Assembly: GCF_014838745.1 (NCBI RefSeq)
Contig: NZ_JABUXR010000010.1
Span: 1 to 64,000 of the forward strand
Length of the DNA: 64,000 nt
Origin: Limosilactobacillus urinaemulieris
Lineage (GTDB): Bacteria > Bacillota > Bacilli > Lactobacillales > Lactobacillaceae
Direction: 5' to 3'
In this document: one piece after another, positions 1 to 9,638 of the stretch
How positions within the stretch are numbered: position 1 is the first letter of the stretch
Layout of the letters: every line of letters starts with the position of its first letter
Position numbers and translations under genes: made by a program
Notes under the pieces: generated by a model
Seen by the model: the letters and a program-made list of their open reading frames with translations, nothing else
What the model was told of the DNA's origin: nothing
Databases searched by the model: none

Positions 1-54
1 TTATGGTTTTGCCAATCAAAAATTTTTCTTTTTAAGAATTGATTGTCTTTTTGT

Positions 55-137
55 ATAAAAAATACCACCCACATTTCTGTGAGTGGTATCGATATCCATC
101 AATACCAGTTGACAGATACCCTCATTAATTTTTAATA
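55..137 (-). ncRNA. candidate small RNA or leader (unassigned)
   Basis: No gene fits between the tRNA-Ser terminator and the left edge, yet a minus-strand promoter-like pair is visible: -35 TTTACA (172-167), a 17-base spacer and -10 TACAGT (149-144). A strong intrinsic terminator follows about 50-75 bases later (62-89 plus a T-run). Together they would give a transcript of roughly 85 nt. It could instead be a leader for a gene left of the window, or simply a second tRNA terminator. Boundaries are inferred; no RNA family was recognised. Confidence 0.25.
62..89 (-). terminator. intrinsic terminator
   Basis: A 12-bp stem with one mismatch and a 4-base loop. On the minus strand it is followed by TTTTTTATAC. 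There is no T-run on the plus side, so it ends a minus-strand transcript for which no coding gene is visible. Confidence 0.7.
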
Positions 138-201
138 CTAAACACTGTACTCTTAATTAATGGGTTTGTAAAGTGTAATCAATTTTCCTTCTTATAAAGA
201 A

Positions 202-243
202 AATAACCGTGAATCGCTATTATAACAACGATTCACGGTTATT
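202..243 (-). terminator. terminator downstream of tRNA-Ser
   Basis: A perfect 15-bp inverted repeat (202-216 with 229-243) around a 12-base loop, followed on the minus strand by TTTCTTTAT. It sits 9 bases past the 3' end of the tRNA. Confidence 0.75.
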
Positions 244-252
244 TATGCTTAA

Positions 253-340
253 GGAGAGTACAGGATTTGAACCTGCGCGCCCGCTCTACACGGGTTCGCC
301 GGATTTCGAGTCCGGTGCATTACCACTCTGCCAACTCTCC
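253..340 (-). tRNA. tRNA-Ser (anticodon CGA)
   Basis: 88-nt class II tRNA. The acceptor stem pairs GGAGAGT with ACTCTCC, the anticodon stem CCGGA/TCCGG encloses the loop CTCGAAA with anticodon CGA (reads UCG), a long variable arm follows, and the T-loop reads GGTTCAAATCC. The 3' CCA is not encoded. It stands alone, with its own terminator downstream and no gene between it and the preceding minus-strand gene end region. Confidence 0.95.
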
Positions 341-409
341 ATAATTAGTTATTCGAAATAATTCCGAACAACCAAATTGTATCAAAATTGTGTTCCACAG
401 TAAAGGTAA

Positions 410-1021
410 TTATTGATTTGCAATATCATAAGTTGTCTTGCCATTCTTTGCTGTGTACATGGCTTGACTATCATCAGCAGGATTCATGATACTAAGTGAG
501 TAATCATCCCCGATTGCCTTATCAATATCCCTAGAGTTTTTCTTGAAAGAACTTGTTAACTTGCTCCAACCCATTTGTTCAGCTTGACTAGGATCCTGCG
601 CTAACTGCTTAAGTGCATTAACGGTATCATCATCCGTTGGCGTTACTTTGTAGGTCTTGGTCTTGCTATCAAAAGAAACGTCACCAAACTTGGAATATCC
701 CTTTTGGAGCTGCCGCAAGATTGCCATTTCCTTATTTTCTTGAGAAGCTGAACCAGTTTCTGAACAGATATTAGCCTTATTAGAAAATGATGACATGCTC
801 CCACTATTATTTGTAACCTGAGAAGATTGAGCTTCAGATGAAGAATGTTGCTTACTTCGGTTAAATGCTGGAAGGTTCATTACACCATATATTACAGCAG
901 CTAAGCTAAGAACAACGATGATCGTTCCACCCTTCCATTCACGGTATTGTTGCCATGAATTAGCAAGGTAAAAACCACCTAAGATTAACATTAAGCCACC
1001 AAAAACAATCAAGAAAATCAT
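410..1021 (-). CDS. unknown membrane-anchored protein, 203 aa
   Basis: I do not recognise a named family. Two hydrophobic segments near the N-terminus (about residues 1-20 and 33-50) predict membrane insertion. A Ser/Gln/Asn-rich stretch (about 56-95) then leads to a hydrophilic C-terminal part containing a single Cys near residue 86, which probably faces outside. It starts 24 bases after the apt stop and is probably co-transcribed with it. The ribosome site (AGGGG upstream of ATG) is modest. The orientation of the soluble part is inference. Confidence 0.7.
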   Translation of the reverse strand: MIFLIVFGGLMLILGGFYLANSWQQYREWKGGTIIVVLSLAAVIYGVMNLPAFNRSKQHSSSEAQSSQVTNNSGSMSSFSNKANICSETGSASQENKEMAILRQLQKGYSKFGDVSFDSKTKTYKVTPTDDDTVNALKQLAQDPSQAEQMGWSKLTSSFKKNSRDIDKAIGDDYSLSIMNPADDSQAMYTAKNGKTTYDIANQ

Positions 1022-1045
1022 TAATAAATACCCCTATTTTTGATA

Positions 1046-1564
1046 CTAAAACTCCATTAATGCTTTCATATCATAGTCTTTAATCTTTTCCCGACCATGT
1101 AAATCTTTCAATTCGATTAAGAAGGCACAACCAACGACAATTCCACCAAGTTCTTCAACCATTTTAATAGTTGCGGAAATAGTACCACCAGTAGCCAAGA
1201 GATCATCAACAACTAATACCCGTTGACCTGGCTTAATAGAATCAGCTTCCATTTGTAGGGTTGCTTCGCCATATTCCAGATCATAGGTGGCACTAACAGC
1301 TTTCCGGGGAAGTTTGCCCTTTTTCCGTGCTGGTGCAAACCCAACTTGTAGTTCACGAGCAATTGGACAACCAACGATAAAGCCCCGTGCTTCTGGTCCC
1401 ACAACCATATCAACCTTTTTGTCCTTAGCGTATTCACAAAGCTCGTCAGTTGCTTGCTTAAATGCTGCACCATTAGCCATTAATGGTAAAATATCCCGAA
1501 AAATTACACCCTTTTCAGGAAAATCTGGGACACTCGCAACGTACTTGTAGAGGTCTAAAGTCAT
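1046..1564 (-). CDS. apt: adenine phosphoribosyltransferase
   Basis: Makes AMP from adenine and PRPP in cytoplasmic purine salvage. The 172-aa length is standard. The type I phosphoribosyltransferase PRPP motif [13 protein letters not shown] lies at about residues 116-128, preceded by the VVGPEARGF segment near 54-62 that is characteristic of bacterial Apt. The start has a GGAGAC ribosome site. It follows recJ by 18 bases; recJ-apt adjacency is common in Bacillota and suggests one transcript that continues into the unknown membrane gene. Confidence 0.97.
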   Translation of the reverse strand: MTLDLYKYVASVPDFPEKGVIFRDILPLMANGAAFKQATDELCEYAKDKKVDMVVGPEARGFIVGCPIARELQVGFAPARKKGKLPRKAVSATYDLEYGEATLQMEADSIKPGQRVLVVDDLLATGGTISATIKMVEELGGIVVGCAFLIELKDLHGREKIKDYDMKALMEF

Positions 1565-1582
1565 AAGAAAAAATTGTCTCCT

Positions 1583-3907
1583 TTAATGTATGTTTAGACA
1601 GTTCAATACCCACTTTGCCAGAGCTTTGCTATCACTAAATAACAGCACTTGTTCCGCCTGATATTGAGCAACGCGCTGCTGGTATGGGCTTGTTTCTTTT
1701 ATGTCAGTTTTGTTTACATCACTGACAGGTTTTAAAATACCATCTTTTATTGTAACAAATCCAGCCGCAGAAAACACTCTTATCATAAAAATTAATCGTT
1801 CGGCATTAATTTTTAAACGGGAACTTAACTGGTTTAATTGCCGATTCAGGTCAATTTGTGTCGTCCCGATCACTAACCGGTATAAACGAGCAAATTCATC
1901 CCGAACGGGCATCCCGCTTAAATACACGCTGTGAGGCTGAAAAAGCAGTAGCCGAATCATCGAGGGCGCCTGCTGATCATCACTAAATAATTTTTCAAAT
2001 TCTTCGAGGTTCGCTGGGCAATCAACAATCGTTACTCGTTGAGCAGAAAAGTCAGTCTTGGCTGCTTCATCAGGTGATAATGCACTCCCCTCTGGTAAAT
2101 GTGGCTGAATATTATCACGAAGCTTTTTGTCAAATGCAATGTAATATCCCGCTTCATTAAAGAGTTGCGGATTTAATTTATTGGTTCGTTGATCAATAAT
2201 TACTGGACTATCGATGCTAATATCTTCCAACATCAATTGAACCGTCCGTTTTCCTCGCCACTCATTAATTGAGAGTTTTACCGCTAGCTTAATTTGACTT
2301 GCCATTGCTGCTTTTAACACTGCAGCAAGTTTTCCCTTACCAAACGCGATTACCGTAACCTGAGACTGTGGATCGCCCACCATAAATTTCAGGTGTGAGT
2401 TATCCTTGCCCATAGTGACAATGCTATTAATTTGCTCCGGTTGTAATTCAAAAACTGGCTGTTCATTTCCCGGGCCGAACGGCGAAAGGCTTACTAATTG
2501 ATCATATAATTGCATATTTACTTCAGCAGGACTAATCGAAGCTGCAATTTCCAATGGCTGCTTTTGCTGACCATCAAAATGCTGGTTTTCCGCCTCACTG
2601 ATTAAGACACTTCGTAATTTTTTGACATTTTCAGTCGCAAAGCTTAATCCACAAGCAGCCGGATGACCACCGAATGAAGTCATTAGATCCCGATGACCAT
2701 CCAAGGCGGCAAATAAGTTAAAGCCATCTACGCTTCGGCCAGACCCTTTAGCAATTTTCTGGTCGTCATTTGTACTGGCTACAATGGTTGGTTTCCCTGT
2801 TTGGTCCATTAAGCGACTAGCAACAATTCCTAAAACTCCCTGATGCCAGTCATGACCAACCACCAACAATACCGGTTGATCCTGAGGTAGCCGCTCAACC
2901 TGTTGCTGAGCTTCTCCCATGATTTCATTCACCAGTTCCTGCCGCTTACTATTAGCTTGATCAACAGCCTTTGCCAATTTAGTTGCGCGATCCTCATCAA
3001 GGGTCGTTAACAGTTCAACGCCCTCATTAGCATCAGCAATCCGGCCCAGCGCGTTTAATCGTGGGGCAATTACAAAACCGATATCCTGATCAGTCAGGGA
3101 CTGTTCACTAATCCCTGCTTCTTTAACTAACGCATGTAGTCCCGGACGCATCCCCTGGCGGAGTTCTTGAATCCCCATCATAATTAGTGGCCGATTCTCA
3201 TCGCTAACGCTAACGACATCAGCAATTTCACCAATTGCAACCAGATCAAGCAGCTCTTCTGGAAATTCATCAAGCAACGCCCATGCTACTTTAAACGCTA
3301 CGCCAACTCCTGATAGATCAGCAAACGGGTAATTACTTCCCGGATAACGCGGATGCACAATTGCATAAGCATTAGGCAAGTCTTCAGGCATCTCGTGGTG
3401 ATCCGTTACAATCACGTCGATCCCCTGCTTAATAACCGGATCGATGACTGCCTTACCACTTACCCCGTTATCAACGGTAATGATCAATGTTGTTCCTTGA
3501 TCGATTATTTTCTGATATGCCTCTGCGTTTGGCCCATAACCGTCACGAAAACGGTTAGGAACATAATAATTAACGTTAGCACCAACATCCTGCAAGACTT
3601 CATACATTAAGGCGGTACTGGTAATCCCGTCAGCATCATAATCACCGTAAACAGTTATTTGTTCCCCTGCCGCTACCGCTTCTTGAATCCGTTCAACAGC
3701 TTTGTCCATGTCATGAAGCTGATGTGGATCATGAACTGTTTGCATCGACGGTTGAATAAAACGATGAGCTTCTTCCGGAGTAGTAATTCCCCGCTCTGCT
3801 AACAAGCGTGCAATCACGGGATTAATCCCTAGTTCTTGACTCAGCTGCTCCACTATTTGCTTATCTGGTGCTGCTATCCGTTGCCAATCATACTGTGCTT
3901 CTACCAT
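1583..3907 (-). CDS. recJ: single-stranded-DNA-specific exonuclease RecJ
   Basis: A 5'-3' ssDNA exonuclease for recombination and repair. The 774 aa carry the DHH phosphoesterase core: DYDADG at 89-94 (metal motif), a VTDHHE motif near 160, then the DHHA1 motif GGHPAACG near 420, followed by an OB-fold region (about 460-570) and the extra C-terminal domain typical of Firmicutes RecJ. It starts at ATG after GGTGA. Apt follows at 18 bases; the SDR gene lies on the downstream side of its promoter region. Confidence 0.97.
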   Translation of the reverse strand: MVEAQYDWQRIAAPDKQIVEQLSQELGINPVIARLLAERGITTPEEAHRFIQPSMQTVHDPHQLHDMDKAVERIQEAVAAGEQITVYGDYDADGITSTALMYEVLQDVGANVNYYVPNRFRDGYGPNAEAYQKIIDQGTTLIITVDNGVSGKAVIDPVIKQGIDVIVTDHHEMPEDLPNAYAIVHPRYPGSNYPFADLSGVGVAFKVAWALLDEFPEELLDLVAIGEIADVVSVSDENRPLIMMGIQELRQGMRPGLHALVKEAGISEQSLTDQDIGFVIAPRLNALGRIADANEGVELLTTLDEDRATKLAKAVDQANSKRQELVNEIMGEAQQQVERLPQDQPVLLVVGHDWHQGVLGIVASRLMDQTGKPTIVASTNDDQKIAKGSGRSVDGFNLFAALDGHRDLMTSFGGHPAACGLSFATENVKKLRSVLISEAENQHFDGQQKQPLEIAASISPAEVNMQLYDQLVSLSPFGPGNEQPVFELQPEQINSIVTMGKDNSHLKFMVGDPQSQVTVIAFGKGKLAAVLKAAMASQIKLAVKLSINEWRGKRTVQLMLEDISIDSPVIIDQRTNKLNPQLFNEAGYYIAFDKKLRDNIQPHLPEGSALSPDEAAKTDFSAQRVTIVDCPANLEEFEKLFSDDQQAPSMIRLLLFQPHSVYLSGMPVRDEFARLYRLVIGTTQIDLNRQLNQLSSRLKINAERLIFMIRVFSAAGFVTIKDGILKPVSDVNKTDIKETSPYQQRVAQYQAEQVLLFSDSKALAKWVLNCLNIH

Positions 3908-3942
3908 TCAAATCACCATTCGTTTTTAAAATCAAGAGAGGA

Positions 3943-3969
3943 GTGAGACTGACAATTTTATCGTCCCAC
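3943..3969 (-). terminator. possible weak terminator after the SDR gene
   Basis: Inverted repeat GTGAGAC/GTCCCAC with one G-T-type mismatch and a 13-base loop, 20 bases past the SDR stop. No clean T-run follows on the minus strand, so read-through into recJ is plausible. Confidence 0.3.
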
Positions 3970-3989
3970 CCCATTGCCTGGAGAGTTAA

Positions 3990-4823
3990 TTATAGTTCTT
4001 TCTTGTTTTGTTGAAAATCAAAGAACTTCTTGATTGCCCAATCACCGAGACCAGGAATAATTCCATATAACCAGCTTAGACAGGTTACATACCCTGGAAG
4101 ATTGATTTCCCGTGTCTTGTAGCCAACGTTATCCCATATTTGTTCAGCAAGCTTATCTGGAGAAATAAACATCCATTTTGGTAGATGCGCCCGATATTTC
4201 CCTTGAGTATCCGCCTTTTCAAAAAATGGGGTATCAATTGGACCAGGATTAACTGTTAAAACCTGGACACCATAGTCAGCAACTTCCATCCGCAAGACGT
4301 TATCAAATTGATTAACCCCCGCTTTAGTGGCGGAGTAAGCCGCACTATTCGGTGTTGGAATCTTTCCGGCCATTGAACCAAGATTGATAATTGCCCCATA
4401 ACCCTGATCCATCATTTGGCGAGCGACACAACGACTAATATACATTAGAGCAAGGAGGTTAACATCAGTCATTCGTTTAAGTGTTGCAAATGATTCACTA
4501 GTTGCCGGTGAAAAATCACCCAGACCGGCCGAATTAACAAGGGCATCAATCCCGCCAACCTCATGCTGAATTTGGGATAAAACAGCATCGATCTGGTCAG
4601 GATCAGTAACATCTAACTGGTAAGAAAAGGCAGGACGACCAGATAAAATCAAGCACTGATTAGCAACTTTTTCCAAGCGATTCTGATCCCGTGCTACCAC
4701 AATCACAATTGCGCCCCGACGTGCTGCTTCAAGAGCCAATGCCTTGCCGATTCCACTATCGCCGCCAGTTATCAAAACTACTTTATTTTTTAAGAATCGT
4801 AGCTGCTTAAACCTTTTCTTCAT
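3990..4823 (-). CDS. short-chain dehydrogenase/reductase (SDR) family oxidoreductase
   Basis: A classical SDR with a Rossmann fold: TGGDSGIG at 19-26 (NAD(P) binding), NSAG at 97-100, and the catalytic set Ser150, Tyr163 and Lys167 in an YSATK motif. The basic N-terminus and a hydrophobic C-terminal stretch (about 240-262) suggest membrane association, as in DltE/YqjQ-like SDRs. The 277-aa length is usual. The substrate cannot be read from sequence. A GGAGG ribosome site precedes ATG; rnz ends 25 bases upstream, so co-transcription with rnz is likely. Confidence 0.9.
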   Translation of the reverse strand: MKKRFKQLRFLKNKVVLITGGDSGIGKALALEAARRGAIVIVVARDQNRLEKVANQCLILSGRPAFSYQLDVTDPDQIDAVLSQIQHEVGGIDALVNSAGLGDFSPATSESFATLKRMTDVNLLALMYISRCVARQMMDQGYGAIINLGSMAGKIPTPNSAAYSATKAGVNQFDNVLRMEVADYGVQVLTVNPGPIDTPFFEKADTQGKYRAHLPKWMFISPDKLAEQIWDNVGYKTREINLPGYVTCLSWLYGIIPGLGDWAIKKFFDFQQNKKEL

Positions 4824-4848
4824 TTTAAGGACCTCCTTGCTAGTCTAC

Positions 4849-5778
4849 TTATTTTTTAAATGGGACATCGATCACATCAAAATCATTTACTACCTTAGTG
4901 TCTGGTATGACATCACGGACCTGGTATGCTAACTGATACGCTGCTTTCCCCGTATACCGTGCTGAAATATGGGTCAATAATAACTTCTTTGCTCCTGCCT
5001 GTTTAGCAACCTCTGCCGCTTGAAGGCTCGTTGAGTGATAGTAATTGTGCGCCATCTTTGCTTCATTCTTTGCAAACGTACTTTCGTGCACAAGAACATC
5101 CGCTTGATGAGCGAGAACCACCGCATTGGGTGTTTGTCGCGTGTCGCCAAGAATTGCGATAATTCGCCCTGGTTGCGGCTTTCCGATATAGTTTTTCCCA
5201 TCGACTACTCTACCATCGTCAAGTTTAACTGTCTTCCCGGCTTTTAATTGACCATAGACTGGTCCAGAAGGAATATTATCTTGACGTAACTTATCTACTT
5301 GCAGTTCACCAGGATGATCAGCTTCTTCAATCCGATAGCCATAACAAGCAATCTTATGGTCAAGCGACATCGTTGTTACTTTAAACCCGCGTTCGTTAAA
5401 CAATTCTTGATTGTGATCAATTTCAACGAATTTCAACGGATAGCTTAACCGTGATTCACTCACCTGAAGAGCTGTCATCACGAACTTTTTAATTCCTACT
5501 GGTCCGTAAATTGTTAACGGCTCATTACCACCCTGAAATGACCGTGAACTTAAGAATCCTGGTAAGCCAAATATATGGTCGCCGTGAAGGTGGGTAATAA
5601 AGATCTTTGTTACCTTTCGCGGTCGAATCGTCGTGTGGAGAATTTGGTGCTGGGTTGCTTCTCCCGCATCAAATAACCAAATTTCATTTAACTCTTCCAA
5701 GAGTTTCAAGGCAACACTAGTAACATTTCGCTGCTTACTTGGTGAACCGGCTCCAGTTCCTAAAAATTCAAGCTGCAT
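4849..5778 (-). CDS. rnz: ribonuclease Z
   Basis: tRNA 3'-processing endonuclease of the metallo-beta-lactamase superfamily, acting on pre-tRNAs whose CCA is not encoded. HLHGDH at 63-68 is the zinc motif, further metal ligands lie in ILGDTR (near 209-214) and LLTHISARY near the C-terminus, and the N-terminal [10 protein letters not shown] is diagnostic. The 309-aa length fits the short bacterial form. The lone tRNA-Ser here lacks CCA, consistent with use of this enzyme. The rnz-SDR-recJ-apt order suggests an operon. Confidence 0.97.
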   Translation of the reverse strand: MQLEFLGTGAGSPSKQRNVTSVALKLLEELNEIWLFDAGEATQHQILHTTIRPRKVTKIFITHLHGDHIFGLPGFLSSRSFQGGNEPLTIYGPVGIKKFVMTALQVSESRLSYPLKFVEIDHNQELFNERGFKVTTMSLDHKIACYGYRIEEADHPGELQVDKLRQDNIPSGPVYGQLKAGKTVKLDDGRVVDGKNYIGKPQPGRIIAILGDTRQTPNAVVLAHQADVLVHESTFAKNEAKMAHNYYHSTSLQAAEVAKQAGAKKLLLTHISARYTGKAAYQLAYQVRDVIPDTKVVNDFDVIDVPFKK

Positions 5779-5810
5779 GCTCTTTCCTCAATTCCTTCTG
5801 ATTTTATTTA

Positions 5811-7124
5811 TTATTGTACAAATTCAAAGACAAACTTATCAATTCTGACAGTATCACCGTCTTGAATCCCCTTAGCCCGTAATGCTTCATCAACTCCCAT
5901 ATGACGAAGCTGACGAGCAAACCGTAATTGACTTTCTTCATGGGTCAGATCGGTCATCTTAAATAGGCGAAGAAGTTTTTCACCACCAAGAACCCAAGTG
6001 CCATCTTCGTCACGACTAATCGTAAAGGCGGACTGATCTTTTTCTGGTGCTTCGGCTTTGTAAACTGCTTCAAGCTGCTCATCATGACTTTCACTATCAA
6101 ATGCTGGTGTCTTATCGAGGAGGTCAGCAGTCAATTGCATCAGTTGTTGAACACCCTGATGAGTAACCGCTGAAATTTGAAAAATCTCAGGTTGCTTTGC
6201 CAGTGTCTTGTCAGCTGCTAAGTCTTGCTTAAAGGCAGCTAGATTCTTTTCCGCGTTTGGTAAGTCCATCTTCGTTGCCACGACAATTTGTGGTCGTTTC
6301 AAGAGTTCTGGATCATAGTTAGCTAATTCGTGATTAATCTTCTTAAACCGTTCAATTGCTTGCTTTGGATCATCACTGCTCATATCAACTAGGTGAAGCA
6401 ACACCCGTGTCCGTTCAATATGCCGAAGGAACTTCAACCCAAGGCCAACACCCTTAGAAGCCCCTTCAATCAATCCTGGCATGTCAGCCATTGCAAAATC
6501 CCGACCATCAGGTAATAGCACCATCCCTAAATTAGGGACTAATGTCGTAAATTCATAGGCCGCAATTTTCGGCTTAGCGCCTGTAACAACCGATAGCAAT
6601 GTTGACTTTCCAACCGAAGGGAAGCCAACCAAACCAACATCAGCAAGCATCTTTAATTCAAGTTCGAGGTAGCGATCTTCCCCTGGTTCACCATTTTCGG
6701 CAATCTCAGGAGCTGGGTTTTTCGCACTGGCAAAGTGAATATTACCACGACCCCCACGGCCACCCTTGGCAACTACCAAGGTTTGACCATTCTCAACAAG
6801 GTCACCAATGATTTTACCAGTATCCAAGTCCCGAACCGTTGTCCCTTGAGGCACGCTAATAACAGTGTCTTCTGCACTCGGACCGGTCATCTGTTTACTC
6901 ATTCCGTTACCACCATTTTTAGCCTTAAAAATCCGGTGATAACGAAAGTCCATTAATGTTCTTAGTCCCTCGTCAACTTTTAGCACGATATTACCGCCAT
7001 GGCCACCATCACCACCGGATGGTCCACCATTAGGGACATATTTTTCACGCCGGAAGGAAACCATTCCGTTCCCGCCTTTTCCGGCATGAGCTTCAATTTT
7101 AATTTGATCAACAAAAGTATTCAT
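5811..7124 (-). CDS. obg: GTPase ObgE/CgtA
   Basis: Essential ribosome-assembly and stress GTPase. The glycine-rich Obg domain (about 1-158) precedes the G domain with G1 GFPSVGKST at 167-175 and the DMPGL switch. A C-terminal OCT domain (about 355-437) completes the Firmicutes-type three-domain layout. I start at ATG 7124 because CGGAGA lies 9 bases upstream and the protein then begins MNTFVDQ as in the family. An upstream in-frame start at 7193 would add 23 unlike residues and overlap uvrC. Confidence 0.97.
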   Translation of the reverse strand: MNTFVDQIKIEAHAGKGGNGMVSFRREKYVPNGGPSGGDGGHGGNIVLKVDEGLRTLMDFRYHRIFKAKNGGNGMSKQMTGPSAEDTVISVPQGTTVRDLDTGKIIGDLVENGQTLVVAKGGRGGRGNIHFASAKNPAPEIAENGEPGEDRYLELELKMLADVGLVGFPSVGKSTLLSVVTGAKPKIAAYEFTTLVPNLGMVLLPDGRDFAMADMPGLIEGASKGVGLGLKFLRHIERTRVLLHLVDMSSDDPKQAIERFKKINHELANYDPELLKRPQIVVATKMDLPNAEKNLAAFKQDLAADKTLAKQPEIFQISAVTHQGVQQLMQLTADLLDKTPAFDSESHDEQLEAVYKAEAPEKDQSAFTISRDEDGTWVLGGEKLLRLFKMTDLTHEESQLRFARQLRHMGVDEALRAKGIQDGDTVRIDKFVFEFVQ

Positions 7125-7189
7125 AAGTTGATTTCTCCGTTCTTCTGTTCTAATTACAAGTATATTGGAAAAAATTACCAGCGTCAAAA

Positions 7190-9001
7190 TCAATCATGAC
7201 TACTACCCTTAGCTATTTCGGCGTTTCCTTGAAGGGAAACTTTAATTAGCTGGGCAGTCTTCATGTTAATTCCTAGCGAATGAATATCCTCGACTGGAGC
7301 TGCGGCAATTTTAGTAATTGAACCATATTTTTGCAGCAACTTTGTCCGGGTTCGTGGTCCGACTCCCTTGATTGCATCGAGACGGGAAGCCATTGAATGC
7401 CGTGCATGAACACGGCGATGAAATGTAATTGCAAAACGGTGAACCTCATCCTGAATCCGTTGAACAAGGTAAAATCCCTGACTCCGTGGGTTCAGATTAA
7501 TATGCTCATCATGATCGCCAAAAAGAAGATCAGCTGTCTTGTGCTTATCATTTTTGACCATTCCAACTACCGGAATATCCAGGCCGAGTTCATTTTCAAG
7601 GACATCCTTAACCGCATTCATCTGAATTTCACCACCATCCATGAAGATCATGTCAGGCATTGGCTTATTTTCCTTCAATAGCCGTGAATAACGGCGTCGA
7701 ATTACCTCTCGCGTACTAGCAGCTTCATCAGCATGATTAATCACACTCTTCAGCTTGTATTTTCGATAAAGTTTCTTCGCTGGTTCTCCGTCAACAAAAA
7801 CAACCATTGCACTAACCGGGTCAGCCCCTTGGATATGTGAGTGATCAAAGGCTTCAATCTTATGTCCCTCTGGCAAGCCTAATGCATCCGTGATTTCTTT
7901 CATCGCACCAGTGGTCTTCTTGGTATCTAGTTCGAGGAGACGGAATTTTTCGTCAAGCGATAGTTGCGCATTTTCACGTGCCATCGCCATTAAATCACGT
8001 TTTTCTCCCCGCACAGGCGTCCTTACCGGTACTCCTAAGATTTCACTAATTTCTTTATTTGGAAGGCCATGTGGCAGAAGAATTTCTTTTGGTAGGACAT
8101 TATTTCGGCGATTGTAAAACTGCAGAATAAAACTGGTCATTTCTTCGACGTCAGTATCAACAACCGGAAATAACCGTTTTTCCCGCTTCATCAAGCGCGC
8201 CTGACGAATAAAGAACACTTGGATAGACAACCATCCCTTATTCATATAAAAATTAAAGAGATCTCGCGGTGTTTTATCATTAGAAATAATCTTCTGCTTT
8301 TCAACCGTTACTTTAATATAGTGTAACTGGTCGCGAATCTCAGCTGCACGTTCAAACTCTAAATTTGCTGCTGCTTCATCCATTTGCTTGGTTAACCGAC
8401 GCTTCACAGTCGCTGTATTCCCGTTTAAGAAAGACTTAATCCGCTTAATCTGCTCATCGTATTCTTCACGGGGAACAGTTTTAAAGCAGGCACCAAGGCA
8501 TTGTCCCATGTGGTAATACAAACACGGCCGATTTTGATAGCCGTTACAGCGACGCAGGGGATACACTTTTTGAATGAAATGAAGGGTTTCTTCAGCAGCA
8601 TAAACGTTCGGATAAGGGCCAAAATAGTAGGCGCCATCCTTCTTTACTTGACCAGTAATCATTGTCCGCGGATCCCGTTCATTTGTAATTTTAATGTATG
8701 GATATCCGGTTCCCCGCTTTAACCTAATATTGAAGTAGGGTTGGTGCTTTTGAATTAATGTAATTTCCAGTAAAAATGATTCCTTATTGGTAGAGGTCAC
8801 GATCGTTTCAAAATCAGCAACTTCAGAAACCATTTTCGCTACTTTTCCCGTATGAGAGCTCTTAAAGTAAGAGCGAACCCGGTTCTTTAAGTTTTTGGCT
8901 TTGCCGACATAGATAATCTGATCGTTGATGTTTTTCATTAAATAACAACCAGGTTTATCCGGTAATAATGCCAGTTTATGTTCAAGGTGTTCACTTGCCA
9001 T
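7190..9001 (-). CDS. uvrC: excinuclease ABC subunit C
   Basis: Makes both incisions in UvrABC nucleotide excision repair. Order of parts in 603 aa: N-terminal GIY-YIG nuclease (about 14-92, [14 protein letters not shown]), a Cys cluster around 155-172, a UVR/UvrB-binding helix near 205-235, the RNase H-like 5' incision domain ([17 protein letters not shown]) and tandem helix-hairpin-helix motifs at the end (IKGVGPRTR). A strong GGAGGA ribosome site sits 7 bases before ATG. Obg lies just downstream. Confidence 0.98.
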   Translation of the reverse strand: MASEHLEHKLALLPDKPGCYLMKNINDQIIYVGKAKNLKNRVRSYFKSSHTGKVAKMVSEVADFETIVTSTNKESFLLEITLIQKHQPYFNIRLKRGTGYPYIKITNERDPRTMITGQVKKDGAYYFGPYPNVYAAEETLHFIQKVYPLRRCNGYQNRPCLYYHMGQCLGACFKTVPREEYDEQIKRIKSFLNGNTATVKRRLTKQMDEAAANLEFERAAEIRDQLHYIKVTVEKQKIISNDKTPRDLFNFYMNKGWLSIQVFFIRQARLMKREKRLFPVVDTDVEEMTSFILQFYNRRNNVLPKEILLPHGLPNKEISEILGVPVRTPVRGEKRDLMAMARENAQLSLDEKFRLLELDTKKTTGAMKEITDALGLPEGHKIEAFDHSHIQGADPVSAMVVFVDGEPAKKLYRKYKLKSVINHADEAASTREVIRRRYSRLLKENKPMPDMIFMDGGEIQMNAVKDVLENELGLDIPVVGMVKNDKHKTADLLFGDHDEHINLNPRSQGFYLVQRIQDEVHRFAITFHRRVHARHSMASRLDAIKGVGPRTRTKLLQKYGSITKIAAAPVEDIHSLGINMKTAQLIKVSLQGNAEIAKGSSHD

Positions 9002-9080
9002 AAAGATTCCTCCACTTAAATTGCTAAGTATTAATTATACGTTAAATCAAAGGAACAACGCAAAGGATCTGTCCAGATAA

Positions 9081-9110
9081 TTGTACTTTCAGCCCTTTTT
9101 ATGCTAGAGT
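9081..9110 (+). promoter_or_regulatory. candidate promoter of the 46-codon ORF
   Basis: An extended -10 element TGC TAGAGT (9102-9110) with a weak -35 TTGTAC (9081-9086). It lies 29 bases before the ATG at 9139, in the divergent gap with uvrC. Pattern match only. Confidence 0.35.
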
Positions 9111-9138
9111 ATGAAAAAACTAGAGGAGAGTGTTGAAA

Positions 9139-9279
9139 ATGGGACTTGTTACCCGACGCAGTATGCAATTAGATAAACTGTTTGATCAATTTGCGGTTGA
9201 TCCCAAGAAGACGAAGAAGCAACCCAAAGATACCGAAAAGGATAAAGAAACAGCCAAGAAGAAAGATAATAACAAGTAA
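9139..9279 (+). CDS. small conserved protein, 46 aa (SPJ_0845-like)
   Basis: Short ORF with every sign of being real: a GAGGAGAG ribosome site 8 bases before ATG, an upstream promoter-like element and a strong terminator right after the stop. The protein starts MGLVTRRSMQLDKLFDQFAV and ends in a charged Lys/Asp/Glu tail with no hydrophobic segment. The N-terminal 'LDKLFDQFA' pattern resembles the small SPJ_0845 family of streptococci and lactobacilli; that match is from memory. Function unknown. It stands alone on the plus strand between divergent uvrC and convergent mazG. Confidence 0.7.
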   Translation: MGLVTRRSMQLDKLFDQFAVDPKKTKKQPKDTEKDKETAKKKDNNK

Positions 9280-9280
9280 T

Positions 9281-9330
9281 AGTAAAGCGGCAAGAACGGT
9301 GCTAGTTGAGACCATTCTTGCCGCTTTACT
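9281..9330. terminator. bidirectional terminator
   Basis: A 20-bp stem with one G-T mismatch (9281-9300 with 9311-9330) and a 10-base loop, between the convergent small ORF and the mazG-like gene. It starts one base after the small ORF's stop codon. Confidence 0.8.
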
Positions 9331-9335
9331 ATTAG

Positions 9336-9635
9336 TTAATCTTGTTTTTTAAACCCTTGCGGATAGCGTTTATTTAATTCATTAATATTAGTCTTAGCAA
9401 CTTCATCAAATGGAATATCAGCCCATTCGGCAATTTGTGAAAGGTACCAAAGGACATCACCCATTTCATGAATAAGTTGTTGGCGATCTAATTTACAACC
9501 ACGGAAGGTATAGTTCTTTACTAGGTCAACTACCTGACCAGATTCGCCGGCTAATCCTAACGCACAATTAGTTAATACTTGTTCATTGCCATAGAGCGTT
9601 CGCTTTGCTGCATTTTGGTATTGATCGAAATCCAT
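9336..9635 (-). CDS. MazG-type nucleotide pyrophosphohydrolase domain protein
   Basis: A 99-aa single-domain all-alpha NTP pyrophosphatase. It has the helix pair with acidic metal ligands, GLAGESGQ (Glu31) and HEMGDVLWYL (Glu57, Asp60); the usual second Glu of the first motif is Gln34 here. Members hydrolyse (d)NTPs to monophosphates as house-cleaning enzymes; the substrate is not predictable. It starts 3 bases after the engB stop with its own GGGGAGG ribosome site, so it is the last gene of the clpX-engB run. Confidence 0.88.
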   Translation of the reverse strand: MDFDQYQNAAKRTLYGNEQVLTNCALGLAGESGQVVDLVKNYTFRGCKLDRQQLIHEMGDVLWYLSQIAEWADIPFDEVAKTNINELNKRYPQGFKKQD

Positions 9636-9638
9636 TAA

